A stretch of DNA of 64,000 bases from positions 112,893,139 through 112,957,138 of the forward strand of contig OV884011.1 of NCBI GenBank assembly GCA_930367205.1, read 5' to 3'. A program made the position numbers and the translations under genes. Below, piece after piece: positions 14,201 through 29,700 of the stretch; the first letter of the stretch is position 1; each line of letters opens with the position of its first letter. Source of the DNA: Acanthosoma haemorrhoidale (lineage: Eukaryota > Arthropoda > Insecta > Hemiptera > Acanthosomatidae). The notes beneath the pieces were generated by a model. That model saw only the letters and a program-made list of their open reading frames with translations. It was not told where the DNA came from and did not search any database.

Positions 14201-17200
14201 GTTATCTGTATCAGTCTTATTAATTACTATAGCATTATTATGATTTGTGATTTTATGCACATTGGAGGGGTTTCCGCCTCTCTGTAGGAACATTATCTGT
14301 TACAAACATAATTGAAAAAAAATATAGTCAGCTATTATTGATGTTCGAGCAATATACTTGAATAAAAAATTGGCACAATAAAATCCGGCAATTACTGCAT
14401 TAAACCCTGAACTAAGACATCGCTTAACATTGAACAAATTAAATATATAAACAGATAATCTAACTCGCTATTACTCAGTGCTCATACTGATAAAGCTAAA
14501 AAATGGACTGTACGAATTAAACAACTCGGTGACAACTCACTGTGATCAGTGAGCATGTGTGTGTAACAAGAAAGGAAATAAGATTAAGAGGATATTAGGT
14601 TTGTAATGGATTTTTTACTTAACATTTCTTCCTGTATATAAGATTTCATAACTAAGACTTTGGAACTACAAGCAAACAAAGGAGCCCCGACCTCAAGGGA
14701 GTCATATTAAGGCATTTGGCCCAGATGTCTCCTTTGAACCGTACCACAGGTTGACACGGGTCATATACTACCTGCAAAATGTTCCCAATATGAAATCTTC
14801 TGAAATAGAATATACTAACAGGATACCTGTAATAGAACTAGAATATACTAACTGGTAACCCGTAACCCTTGAAAATACTAAACATTATCATTGATCTGAT
14901 TTAATTTAAGCCTAATCAAGTAAACATGCTTATTAATCAATGCCAATTGTGATGGGAATGAAATTTAACAGTAAGCAAAGAAAGAAAAGAAGCATATTTT
15001 CCAAAAGTAACCCTCTGGAGCTCAAAGATATTGCATGATACACAGAAACGTATGTAAAAAAATACACCAAAACTCAAGAGGGTGAAAAATACACCCACCA
15101 TATTGAGCTGAGGAACACATACTGGAATATATTTCTGTAAAATTGCAAAGTGGCTTGGGATGTCAATGTCTCTGGAAAGAATTATGGCTTGGAAAGCAGA
15201 AGGGAGGACATAAAAATTATCAAGAGAAAAATAAATAGATGCAGTGCAAGGCATTGCAGGCCTAAAATTATTTTAAGAAATAATCCTGATAGAGCCTCAA
15301 CAACACTTCTGTGTCCATTTTATTAATTAATTATAATCATTACTATTGTTAGTGGTTAGATGGTTGTAGGAAGTAGCTAGTAGTTTATCACAGTTTGGAC
15401 TGGTTAAACAAGTTGGCAAAAAATATTTGATATGCATTAACTGGGTAGATCGTATGTATCTTTATCATCTCTGTGAAATTTCTGTTAGGTACTTTTAATG
15501 GTTATTCTTTGGCTTGTCTATTTAATGTGTCGTGTGAATTTTTGTATGCTCCGTGTTAGCAATTAGTTTTGACTGGTTGTTACCTTGGTTAAAATTCAGT
15601 TTTGATAGTTAAATATAATTGTTTAGTAAACCTTTACTGACATTAAAATTTAAAAACATATTTTTTATGTGATAACATTTTATTGGTAATTTTCATAAAC
15701 TTGGTGATCATTTAAAAAATATTTTGACTGAATTGTTAAGTATTAAGTTCTATAATATTAAAAAGGGCCATTCATCATTGATAGTTTTTATTTACAAATC
15801 AAATTAAAAGTGTACTGTGCCTTATTTAGAAGCTTCATTATGGATTTAAAGCTATAATTGTACAAATTATGCATATTTTGTAGACTTTTTTTACCATGGC
15901 TTAGATTAATATTTCATTTTTAAAGGTTGAAAAGCTGCTATTATGTAACATAGTGTGAAAACCTTTCTTTAGTAGTTTCATTAGGAAATTTAAAGTGTTG
16001 TTTATGAAAAATTAATGTTGAAGATATATATTTCTGTTTTCAACCAGCTAATATTTTGTCTGTGATAATGTGCTATTATATCAGAAAACCAATATAAATT
16101 GGCTATTATGCAAAAATGGCAATATAGGAGTACTATGAGTAAAATATAATGTGTGTTTAATCTAATACAGTTGTTCGATCGTTCAAAATTTGTTTTATTT
16201 TCTAGGTTACTTACAATATCATATATTTTACTTCCCTTTATTTATTTATTATTTAACTTTATGTTTGAAATACAATAATTATGGGCGGGCATGTTTTTTT
16301 TTTCTTTTTTTAATTTTATGTTCTTAATGTCTGTGGTAATAACGTTCAAATTTTTGTTCTGATCTTATTTTTTATTTAATGATTACAGTTGTGGATAAAA
16401 TATCTAAAATTATCTGGTTAATAGTTCTTACACATTTCTTCTGTTTAAATTATATATAATTTTTGTTAAAATGTCAAATGTTTATAATGTAAATAAGCAT
16501 GTTTTGAAATGTGAGATGGTGGAGGTGGAAGCTTTACGATTAACTGCATCCACTTTCTTCTATTGAATAGTTTCTGCTGCTTTCATCTACTATATTCATG
16601 TGATGAAGTTTTGTGTGTTTGTGAGATGTTATAGATCACCTCACATATTTCATTAGTGTTGTAATCTGAACATTGTTCATCCCATTCAATCAATCGTTAT
16701 TTTTTTAAATGTTTTTGTAACTATCCTCCTAGTAAACTATTTTTTTTACTCAGCTATATGGGCAGCAGTAACGAATTAGCATGCCTTCCATTTACTAACA
16801 TTTTGTTTTCCCAACTTACTTGCCTGCAGCTGAGTCTAAGCCAACGAAACCAGCTATCAAGTCATCAACTCTTCCTCGTATGTCATCGCAAGGTAGGTTT
16901 CATGGCTTACATTATTGTCATTGTATATACTAACAGCTTAAAATAGGCTTTTGATATAAAGATGTTATTAACTGGCTTATGTATAATATAGATTCTTTAA
17001 TATTAAAACTAACTAACATTTTTGTGGAGTATGCTAGACGTTTAAATTCTGACTTCTTATTAGGGTTATTAGATTGTTTGTGATTATCCGTAATGATTTT
17101 GAGATATTGTATTCATTTAATTTTTTTAATAATAAAATAGTTCTTTTTTACATCAAGAGGTTGAATTTGGTTTGTGATCTTGCTTGTCTGGTAGAAATTT

Positions 17201-20200
17201 GAGAAGATATGATGTTCATCTTTTCATTGGTGACACATTTTTTTTCTTCACTTTCCAAAATGTCATCTGAACTGCCATTATACGATATTCTGCTCTGGAA
17301 TTGATGCAAACATACACTATGGGTCCAAAAATAAAAGCTTAAGTCTTCCCTTTTATTCCTACCTATAAGTCAAGTTCTAGCAAATTCACCTCTCTATCAT
17401 TGTTATCAATAATGTTTTCTATCTGAAATTACATTTGCCTGCAAAATGAAGCCTATCTTTTTCTCTGTATATTTTTCATGTAGTGAATACACTGCATCCC
17501 TTAAAATCCTGTTTGAAATTTGTTCTCAAACATCATATTTCTTGTTCATCGGAGATTCTTTTGTAAATGGAAAGAAAATCAATTTTTTTGAAAGGAAAAT
17601 TATTTACAGTAAACTTACAAAGGCTTTCAAAGGGAATTTTAGCTCAAAATGAGACAAGACAAAAAAAAAAAAAAAAAAAATAGGAAAGTTGATTCCAATC
17701 AACTTGGGAAAATTCAGATCAATTAATCAATCAGATTGGTTAAAATAAATTTTAGGATTTTTTACTGCATAGATCTTATAGTTATGTTCCCATATTACTT
17801 ATTTTGATTGGGCACTGATTGATGTTATGAACAGTATTAGGTGTTTATCAAAGCTTCAATGAAAATTATAATGTGAATTTCATTAATGGGCTCATTTGGT
17901 AGAAAAAAGAGTAGGTATTAAGATCTTATCTTTTTATTTTGGGCATTGTTTCGGCATACCGTGTATGTCTGCATCAGATCCAGAGCAGAATATGATGACG
18001 GAATGGCAGTTAAAATGACATTGGAAAGTAAAGAAAAAAAATGAATGCTATCCACAGTAAAAATATAAGAGCACAAAACTTATCTTTTTCCTGCCAAATG
18101 AGCCGATTTCCAGCAGATTCACTGCTTATATCGACAAGGCAGCTTATGAACAAATAAATTATCAATATCTTTTTAAAAATATTATTTTAATGCTAAATAA
18201 CTTGGTCCTCGAATTGCTCTGTTCTTGCAACCTGAAAAGTCTACTGCATACTTTATTTCATAGTAGATTCTATTGCAAGAATTGTTGAATTCAAGAAAGA
18301 TGTGTTATTTTAGGTTTTCTTGACAGTGCCATACTCAATTTCTATATTTTCAAAGGTTTTGTAATTTCAAGTAAATGATTAATAAATGAGGGTTTCTACA
18401 AAGTTTTGCCAGTCATCTCAGTCAGAACCAGGTTTCACCCCATGTTGTTAGCTGCTTATCTACTTATGCAACATGTTCAAAATTACATAATTGAAAGTTG
18501 TGAAAACTTTTTCTTTTCATAACTCGTTGACAAACATGTTTTTGTGATAAACTGAATGGTTGTGCTGCTATTTGTTGACATTTATTTCATACTTAACTAT
18601 TTTTTTTTTAATTTACTTTAATGGAGTAGATACAAATAGCAATAATAAGAGAGAAAAATATTTTTATTATTTACTATCAGTTTGTTCTTAGTTGCCAATC
18701 CAAAATTGTTACTTTTAATTTGTTTTTACATCACCTTTAAATACAAGTATTGAATTGAAATCCTCTTTGAAATGAAAATTCCCCCAACTTTGGTATGTAT
18801 CTTCAGTTTAGTCATTAAAATTATTAAATAGCACCATTGTATAAACTCATAAATTATTAGTTTGTCCCGAAAATCATTATGTCTATTCTATCTTTGACTT
18901 ATTAACATTTTATTCAGTAATTGTTGTTGCATTAGTTTTAACTTATTAATCATAATTTCATATTGTAGATAGTTTAACAATATATATATTAGAACTAACA
19001 ATAACATTTATTGTATAATTTTTTTCTTGTAAAATATTTAATAGCTTTATAGAAGGTACGTTGATTATGATTCTATCTTATACTAAACATATATATTTAA
19101 CATATTATTAATATTAATGTAAATTTTTCTAAGAACTAATGGTATCATTGCAGATCGAGATAGGCATAAACCTACACCTCCTCCAAAACCTGTATCCCTG
19201 TCACCAGGACAATATGAAAGCAGAAATGTTTATAGGGGTATGATATAGCATCTGCATGATGAAAATATATTATTACAGCTATTTACATCAAGTATTTCAA
19301 TTTTTTACAAACATAAATGGATTACTAAACCATTTAATTACTAATTATAAATTTTGCGCCAAACTGACTATATCATTACTTTTTGTATCTTTCTCGGTCA
19401 AAATATTATACCAAAATTTGAAAATATTCTAGATCTGCAACTAACTGCCGAAATGTATAATCACTTACGAGGCTTGCAAAAAAAAGCAAAAGATTTGCGC
19501 CAAGAAGTGAGAACACTCAGAAGAATGTCACAAGCCCAGGCACATTCAGTTAGAGAAACAATTAGGGATACATTCTTGAAAATAAGGTTTGAAAACACTT
19601 AGCAATAGTTATTCATTTGCAGCAACAATTTTTTTTAATACTTTTTTTACTTCAGAGCTGTATTAATGTCTGCTGGTGGTGAGGGACTGTGGTGCCCAAA
19701 TGGTGATGAGGCAAGGCTGAGGGTTAATCGTGATGGAGATATGTACCGACAACAAATGCTTCGACTAGAATCAGATCTAACGTATGCCAGATACAATTTA
19801 TTTTTGTAGTTTGTACATTTTTATTTATATATTCTCATAATTTTCTATATAATAAAAAAGTTCCCAATTTTAAAAACACTGTTATGTTTACAGGGAGCTA
19901 GAAGGTACCGTAGAAGAACTGAGGGGTAATGTCATTAATAGGAAGACAAGAGTCAATATGTCAGATGTAGAAAGTATGGCACTTATCCTAAGCAAGTCAA
20001 GGTAAGAGACCTTATTCAATCTCCAATTCTGAAAGCTTTTATTTGAATGAATTTTAGCTGATTTCCTCTGACCCTACCACACAGAATCCCTTGTGAGTCC
20101 CTTCAATTCCATGGTAATCAAAGGATAGTTCAAGAGAGCTAATTTATGGTTTTTTAATTAATCATCACTTTATTTTTTAATTAATACATGATATGTGCTA

Positions 20201-23200
20201 TAGGTCTAGGACTTGTGTGGTAAATAAGTTTACTCCTTAAGTTATTCCTTAACAAAATTGAAGGATCAATTTAACAATGAGAGACTGGAACAGACTTCTA
20301 GTTTCCTTTTTTTTTTTATATAAAAAAATTATTGCATCGTCTACTTTTAGATATTTTGCCTATTAAACACCTTCAAGGACCAACTACTAATTATGTAAAC
20401 ATTTTTTACATGTCATGCTATACACCATAATTTTATGAATAATTACATAAGTCAGCGCAAGAAGAACAATCGCCTTGGCAAAGACTGCCTAAGCCACCTG
20501 CAGATGGATACTAGATGATTCATCATTGGCATCGATGTAAGCTGAATACCTATCATCTCTTAATAGTTGTTGATACCAAAAATCTGATGCAAAGAAAGTA
20601 GACACTGAAGATCAATGAAAGGCATCCAGTGGAGCCAAATCAATTTTTGCAATAAGAAAAGTTTCAACAAAGAGAATTGTTAAACTATTAATTTATTTAG
20701 TTTTTTTAACCTACCTCTGGGACCAAGACATTGATCTCCTTGCAGTACAACATTATTCAACAACTCCATTATTTGAGGAATCCTCTCAACATATATTTCA
20801 ATTATTATTTCTTGTGTGTTGGTGTTAGTTTTGTCTATCGGGGATCTTTCCATCGCAAGCTGATCAGTTTTTTAATTTCCCAAAACTCCACAGTCAGCTG
20901 GTATCCATTGCAAGACAAAGCAGACACCGAGTTGCAGCATCTATTCAATTTTTTAACAATATTTATGAAGTTTATGGAATCATTCTTTTGTGTGCTGGTC
21001 TAGGACTTAGTCATATTTTACAAAGTTCCAGTTAACATTTTCATATGCACTTATGGACAAATTAACTATTAAACTGTATAGATTATGATTAAAGTAAAGA
21101 AAAAACTAATAAGTACGAGGGCGTACACAAAAGAAACTGAACTGATGTTCTATGTGGTAGAGCTCTTGTAGTACCACTGTGTTCCATCCGCCCTTTTCAC
21201 CTTATCTAGCCCCCTGTGACTTCTTTTTATTCCCTCGAATGAAAAGGGACATGAAAGGTAAACATTTTCCGGGCATTGAAGAAGTAAAGAAAAAAACAAC
21301 CGGAGGCCGTGCGTTGTCTGGCATCACAAAAGATGAATTTAAAAAGAAGTTTTGAACAGTGGAATAAAAGATTACACAAGTGTATTGACTCCATGACTCC
21401 ATTTGACTCTTGAGAGTACTTTGAAGGAGATAAAAGATTTTTTGTAGAAAAATTAAATAAATCGCATTGTACACAAATATTTCATTTATATATCTCATAT
21501 ATAAAAGAGGGTATGCCCTCAACAACATCTACCAAACCATATAAAGTTTTCCACCTCTTTCTTTCAAGAACATTAAGAATAAGGGAAAAATTCATTGACA
21601 AGTGCAGTAGAAAGCACGCGGGTGCTTTTCTGTGCGTGTGTGAAGGGGTATCATCTACTGTGTACCCAAAATTGTAAGTAGGTTACACTTTGCCCAACTC
21701 CTGGCCGGATGGCCGGAAGGTGTAAAGTCTAAAAGATGGGCCTCCGAGGGAAAAGAAAGGGAGGGGGAATAAAATTGTAGAAGCACTGCTCAGGGTTCAT
21801 TGGTCATTTTACACAGTTATATGTTTAATCAATATAAACTTCCTATTAACATAGGCTTATATATCAAGTAACATATCTAATTATTTTATCATGTAACTTT
21901 TTACTTTATCAATTTTCGGAAAAATGAGAATTTTAAAATTTAGCAGGAGTGTTACTGGTGAATATGAAAAAAATTAAACTGCAATAGTTTGTTATCAAAC
22001 TAAATTCAATTAACTTTAATAGATTTTAATAAAAGTATGTGTATTTTTACAGTAAAACAGTTGCTGAGTTGAAATTGCGTTTTCCAAATCTTCAAGATGC
22101 TATCAAAGGAGTAATTTCACAAGAAATGGAAAAGGTGGTAACCGAAGAGAAGTAAGTTTGGCCAGATATTTCATATTTCTATTGGAGAACAAGAGAATGT
22201 TTAATTTATTAAGTATTTATATTTCGTAATTGTATATTGATTCCTGATAAATAAGTAAAATGAAAAATTGTTCACTTAGGTTCCTAAAAGAAGAACCTGA
22301 GAGGTTAGAAAGCGCTTTAAGGAGATGCAAGAAACTAACTGGAACACTAGTCACTCTAAAACGGTAAGAATTTAGCATGCTTACCATCTAATTCAAAGTA
22401 AACATATTTTTTTATCATGAAATATATTGTTTGATGTTTATGTAGTAAATATGATTTTGGTTTTAAAAGTACATTTGTTTATGTATTAACAAATATCTAA
22501 CTGAATTATTAAAAATTAAACTAAATAATAACTAAATAGAACTAGAAATAAAGGTTTAAATAAATAAACAAACCAAAATCACTACTTAAGGAATTAATTA
22601 ATTATTAAAACTTAAAAAGAACTAAAATATATTGATAATAATCAAGAAACACAACTGAAAAAAAAGTATTTTAGAGTATTTTTTTAAAGCTAATTATTAA
22701 TAATAATCTGAGTCGATCTTTCATAAGTTAAATTATTTTAATCTTGTTCCTCTTTTTTTCCTGACTAGGAAGTAAGTAAGCATTATTAAAATTATTTATG
22801 TATTTGTTAACATAAATTGAACTGAAAATTGGACTCCATCTCAAAAGTGGATCTTTTGAATTGATTATAGATAGTCTGAAACATCGGTGATGAAAGATGA
22901 AAATTATAAAACATTTGAAAGACCGAATACAATCATTTCAAGACCACAATGGCTTCTAGTTTAATGTTAACTAATTTAACATTTTTAACTAACTTTTAAA
23001 AGTGTTCCATAACAATTGTACTGTTAATGGCTTTTTGGATTGCTTTTTTTTTATTGCTAATATAAGTTCTTTTCCTTGGGAGCATTGTTTTTAATTGATA
23101 GTGTATTAAAAGAAAGAAATGAAATCCTTGACAGGTTAGCATCTGTCCAGGAGCAACGACTCCCTGAGAGTAGACTGTCGCCCAGCTTGGATGAGACCCC

Positions 23201-26200
23201 ACCAGTGACACCTACTTCTGGGAAGGTAAGCTCGCCTCAGTACCCTTACTCCTTGGCCTTTACCACAAAACACACACACACGCCTACAACCCTCTTTTCA
23301 CCAGACACCACACACCACTCGAAATTTATTAACTTTATTTTTTGTCATATTGCCACTTCAAGTTCGGATGGAGGTGGAGTTCACACTTCAGAGAAGCTGT
23401 CTCAAGCCACGAGTAATTTTCAAAATCTCACTTCTCTATATCTCTCTTTTTATATTTTATTCTTTCATTTTATTTTCTTCTGTTTTTTTTTATTTCACTT
23501 TTACTTATAAGATGAAATTGTTCTCGTTATGTACAGTCTTTCGGCCTGCTACATTTTTTTGCATTCATGTTCTCATTATTTTTTTTAACTTGTTGTTTTT
23601 ATTTACCACTCATTGTTTGTCTACTATGTTTTAAATGTTATTGGCGCTTTGTCTCGGCATCTCTTTTTAAATATTTGTGTTGAGGATTTTATTCAAGATT
23701 GAATTATAATGTGATGACTTCCCTTTCCTTCAGAGTTGAGGTTACGTTCGCGATTCTGAGCATGAACATTATGTGCCACTGCCAATCCTCTTCCTGCCTA
23801 CACTGTTAATCTTTCACATTTATAAAATCACATATCTTAGTATATATTTTAATATACGACTATATGATCACTGAAGCACAAGTATGGCTTGTTATCTTAG
23901 CTTATTTTGTAATTATTTCACTCACATTCGATTTTTTTTCTTTTAACTAATCCACACTGACTACCTTTATTATTTTCTTGAAGTAATTGCATCAATAAAA
24001 TGTGGCTATTAAATGGTTTTTGGTTTATGATGTATTTAATATGTACTATTCGAAAATACGTTTAGCTCTAATGGTATATCTTTTTTATTTTTAATCATGG
24101 ATTCTGAGATTTTTCTTATTGCTAAGGAAATTTTATGAGTAAAAAAGATATATATATATACATCCGATATTATATGCTTTTCAACACTGATATCTATGTT
24201 TAGATTAATAATAACTACTGGCAGTAAAACCCTAGGCAACAACTAGGGTAACTACTATTTAGTTCACAATCAATTATAGTGGTATCTTCTTCAATAGAAT
24301 AACTGATATAATACGAATTAGTTTAACATTACCTGTCTTTTGTTTTATGTTGATGATTTGAATTTATAGATTAGTGATGGCTACAGGAGAGCCTTTATAG
24401 AACAGAAATATAGATTTTAATAATATTAAAGCGTTAACTGTTTGTCTGTTACAATCTAAACTAAAGAGAGTTTTATCAATATTCAATAACTAAGTAGCTT
24501 AAGTAATATGATAGCTTGATCTACCAACATATAATATTTTATACTGTGCTCTAGAACAAATATGTAACCAATGTTTGTAAATTTGAAAATAAAATAAAAA
24601 ATGGTGCGCAAAATAATATGATATTAAAAAATAGTTTTTATTAAATATTACTCTGTAAATGTGCTATATTATTAGAAATTGTGTTGCGAAGACCTACGCC
24701 TTTGCAGAGTCCTTTGTTTATTGACATCTTAAAAAATATAGCTGTGACCATATAGCTATGGAATTACTATGGATTCTAACTTTAACAAAATGGACTATTC
24801 TGATTCTGGTTTATAGCGAGACTAGGATCATTATCATATACCATGATTTTTCATTGATTCATTGCACACTTCACTACAGTCACCGTCATGAAATTAGACA
24901 CATGTAATGAAGGGCGGCCTACTTAACACGGTGTTGCCACGGGCAGGCGGGGGACTAATCACTAATTTGCTTATTGATTGACATTATTGAAGTAAAGAGA
25001 TGTGGATAGAAGAGAAGTAGTGCACAGAGTGACTACAGGGATAGCCATGTATTGTGGGTTCTCACGTTTTTAAGTTTCGTGACGGAAACTTATGTGTACT
25101 TAGTTCAGCAACATTTCTTTGTTTTGATTGATTCAGCCAATTTTTAATACAATTATAGAAAGTGAAATGACAAAGAAAACTAAATGTTGACTTTGGCTGC
25201 AGATATCTGGAGAATGGTTAGACCTAGGGAAAACTTGGACAGGATTATTAATTTATTAATTAATATATGAAGAGTTTAAGAGTGAAAAACATAATTTTTG
25301 TTAGCACACTCAAGGTCATTTTAGAATTTTTAGGAAGTATGCCGATTTAACATTTTATTTCCAATTTTGCTTGTGGGGGTGAATTAAAAACAGATGGTTT
25401 TTCCTACAATCTATTCATTTACCCCTCAACAAGTGAGAAGTACGAATGAGGAAGGGTTCAAGGGGCGGAGCCCCCCTAGAAAAATATCAGAAGTTCAATA
25501 TATATAAACTTTAACCAAAAATTTGTGTTAGTTTACCTTAGTTTTATTACTTTCTATGTTTTTTATATTATCTTTATCATATATTTGTTCTTACAAGCAG
25601 ATAATCCGTCTAGTTAATTAAAAATATGTAAAATCACTATTAAATTTCTCTGAACAAAGATCTTAGTATTTAGTATGATTTCTAAGTGAAATTATTGTGT
25701 TGAGAAGTATATAATATTTACAAAAATAATTGTAATCCTCCACTCCTTATATCTTATGCCCAAATATTTTTTAAGTGAATCATTATACAATGTTAATTTA
25801 TTACATTGATGGTTCCTTACTTATATTGTAAATAAAATTTAAAGTAATATTAGTTTTTTTTGTACATATCAATCATGGCACTCTACATAGATTCTGGTTT
25901 ATATTCATTATATTAGCAGTGTTACGATAAAGTTATTTATTATTTATAGAGCTTTAATTTAGTTAATTTTGATACTCTTCAAAGCCATTATATATCTGGT
26001 TGCCACTTATGTCACAAACCATTGTACATTTTTTTTCCATAATGTCTCGACATATTTAGCCTCCAATATATACTGAACCATCCATTGATAAAGTTTGCGA
26101 AATTCACAGGAATACTATATTTACGGATAAATTTATCTAGCATATTTCATTCAGCGAAAAGAATAAAATAAACAAATTAAATGGCAGCTGTGGACTTAAC

Positions 26201-26724
26201 CTCAACTAGAATGTGGCTCGCTGATGTGCGTGTTGAGGCTAGCCTCAGGCTGTGCTCTGATGCCAATGATGATTATGCATTGAGACGTGATGAAGCATGT
26301 TGTGTGCTCTCTCTATCTCACTTGTATGTCTCCATTACCCAACAGCATCCATTTTCCATTCTTCTTCTTTCTATAATTTTCAAAGCAGGGATATCATACT
26401 ATACTAATAACTTTTTCATAGTTTCTATTTTAATGCATATTAATTACTCAAATTGTTGGAAAATAAATAAATAATGTTGGTAGCATTTGAAACTAATTCT
26501 CTTAATATAGATATTTTTTGAGTAATATCAACCAACTAACTTCTTTCAAAACAACATTCTGAGGTAAATATAAAGGCATGTCTGAAAATATAGACTTATT
26601 TTTTTTTTTGTACGTTTTCTTTTCTGTTTTTCAATGCATAAGTAAGAATTGAGTATCTTACTAAAAAGATTATATTTGTGCTAATTACTCATTTTTACTT
26701 ATGAATATTCTCATTTAAATGTTG

Positions 26725-26760
<36 letters not shown>

Positions 26761-29700
26761 CAAAAGACCTGTAGCTACTAATTTATTTTTATTATAATAA
26801 TCCATTTATTTTTTATGTTTGGTTAAATAATGAATAAATTTTTGGCAAGGATAATAGATATATTTTTCATTAGAATTTAAATTATATTGTATCTTTTGTT
26901 CTAATTTTTTTTTTTTAAATTAAATTAAATCAGAAAAGTTTCCTTTATGAAAATTAAAGACAGAATGAGGTATGAGACATCTGTTGCAAACACCCTGGGC
27001 ATGTGGAAATGGTCTGACTTAGCGAAAAGCGAACCACTGCATGATAGCCCTATCCCGCATTCTGTATGTGTTCTGTTTCCGTCAGAAACGTGAATGTTTT
27101 TATTTTTCATACCGGCAATATATATATATATTTTTTTTCAATTGATAAGTTTCCATTACTACCAATTCCTGCCCCCGGTTGATGTTTGAATGTTAATTGT
27201 TGAATGTTGTTTTAATTCTATATGTTATTCTTAATATGTGTTAATTGTTATAAATGAATGAAGTTAAAGACTACTTGTGGAAGGCTGCTTTATGTTTCAT
27301 GATTATTTCAATAGATAATAAAATATAATAACACTTCTGGGGCTTAGACATGAATAATATCAAAGCAATATGTAGGGGGGTGTCTTACAAAATATGTAGC
27401 TGTAGATTACCCTCAGAAAGAAAATGAAAATTTCATGGTCAGCCTGTCTATTTGAAAATGAACTTTTCAAAAAATACATAAATATTTTTTGTGATCACAT
27501 GCGAAAGTCACACATTGTACTACATAACTTGATTCTATTATTTTTTGAAAGGGATTTTTGAAATCCGCATGTTTTTATCTTTAATCGTTTTGAAGTTATA
27601 ACAAAGTTCATGTTTTAGAAGTTTGAAACAAAAAAACTCAAATTCTTGGAAAAGGTAGGTATGTGGTGCGTGCACCTGGTCCTATAGAAAAGAAAGCATA
27701 GGATCCTAACTTTACAAAGCTACACCAATCTCTCTTCCATTCCTATAAGTTTATTAGACCAATAATTATTTTTTTGGGGAAAAGAGTACTTTGAATTTGA
27801 ATTAAAACTGTTGCACACCACTTAATGTAGAGATAAGCCTGACGATGAAGTTTTCATTGCCATAGGTGGTCAATGGTGCTGAGGAGCTATTATCTATGAC
27901 CACTGCTATTGTCTTTCAAGGAGCTACTTATTTTTTCTCATGAGGCAAAGTGAACCTTGGCCAAACACTTGAAAAATTCAAGGACTACCCTAAACTATGA
28001 ACTTCGTAATAGACGAAATTTAAGTGATTTAAAATATGCGGATTTCCCCTTAATCAATCAAATAATTATTAGAATCCAATTATGTAATAAAAAAAAAGAA
28101 CTGTTGAAAAGTTGGGTCCATGTATCTTTTTTCATGCTTGGAAAAATTTTTCATTTGAAGTTTTGAGCTTCTCGTTCAAAAATAGGAAATAAGGATCGCC
28201 TTCAATTTTTTTTTGTAAATTGTACTCCTGAGGAAAAATCCACTGTTAAAGTTCTTTGAATGCCTGTATAGTAGTGGTTCAAAATTTCACTATTTTACTT
28301 AACACCTATTAGATAAGTTTATTATTCTCGTTAGAGTTTACCTGTGATCTCATTGTTTACCCCTAAGAACTCAACCAATTCAGAAGCCCTGCTTATGTCC
28401 TGGTAGTTCTGTCTTTCACATGTTCATAAAGCAACTCTTGTCGTAAACAGGACAGCTCAGTTGGTTAAGTACTTGAAAATAAATCAAGAAGCCCCAGACT
28501 CCAGCCAGGGTTTTATTTTCTAATTTTTTAGCATTTATTTTCTTATCTACTTACACAGGTCTACAGCCAAAAAATTGATTTGATACTTTTGGGTGATCTT
28601 TATGTTTTTCGATGTGCTGAAATTGAAAAAGAACTCTGCTTTCTTCCATCACGTGTAGATTTTTCACAAATCCATATATATAATCTAATGTAATCATATA
28701 TAATGCCAGTTTTGTAGCACAAAACTTGAAATGCTCTTAACCAGTTAGTTAATGTACTGGAAAAGCTGTAATGTTTTCTATGACTCTAAACACTTATTAT
28801 TTTATAATACTACTCTCACTCGGTCATTGCAGTAGGCATGCAGCTCCAAGCACAACCAGTTCAGATAGGAATGTACTTGTTGTCTAGTCTCAGTAGTCAC
28901 TTTCTGACCCTGAACCGGATTGAACTTGTTATATCTTATAAATTAATACTTATTTTGCTGCTCATTATCTAGTCATATTGTTTGAAGAAAACTATTTTGA
29001 GTTTGAAAGTGAATTTTGAAAAAATGTCTCATTGTCGTTGTGTTACCAGCCCAGACTACTTCTGCTTCATCTGTGGAGAATATACAAGCAAGAAGTACCA
29101 ACTAAATATAATATAATTCGTCAAAAAGGTATATTATGCATACTTTGATTTAAGAATAGGAGATCAAGAGAAAGTTTTGGGCTTCTTACAAAGTTTATCA
29201 TAGGTGCTTTGGAAAAGTTTGCTTGTGGCACAAAGGTGAGTTACAATCATTCAAATTGGCTATCCCAATGATGTGGTGGAAGCAAAAAAATCATGGGAAT
29301 GACTGTTACTTTTGCACCTGTAATGTTCAAGGCTGTAACTCAAAAATTAATTGGTCATTAATTACCCTAATCTTTATTCTGCTAATTGAATGGTACCACA
29401 CGATTCTCCATTACCAGTTACCTCAGCCACCTCCTGACTTGAACAGCATTGATTGGGAAACAAATGAAAAAGTTTGTGTGGAGGAAAAGTACAAATTAAA
29501 CGGTGGTTTCGAACCTGAGATTTTTTCTCTACAGGAGTTGAACGATGAAAGATCTTGGATTTCTGAAAGATGCAGCTCAGTTACTTGGCACACGGCTCAA
29601 ATACACAAATTTATTACTACCAGGCACTTCTTTACCATGGTATTGACATCGCGAAACACTTTCCTTCTTTCGCTTCTTTGATTCTCAGGACAAGAATCTT

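Noticed and set aside
23226..23510. Extension of exon l past 23225
   Set aside because: The donor gtaagc is good and the last exon joins in phase; the extension is low-complexity and ends in poly-Phe-like translation of T-rich DNA. Kept only as a possible alternative end.
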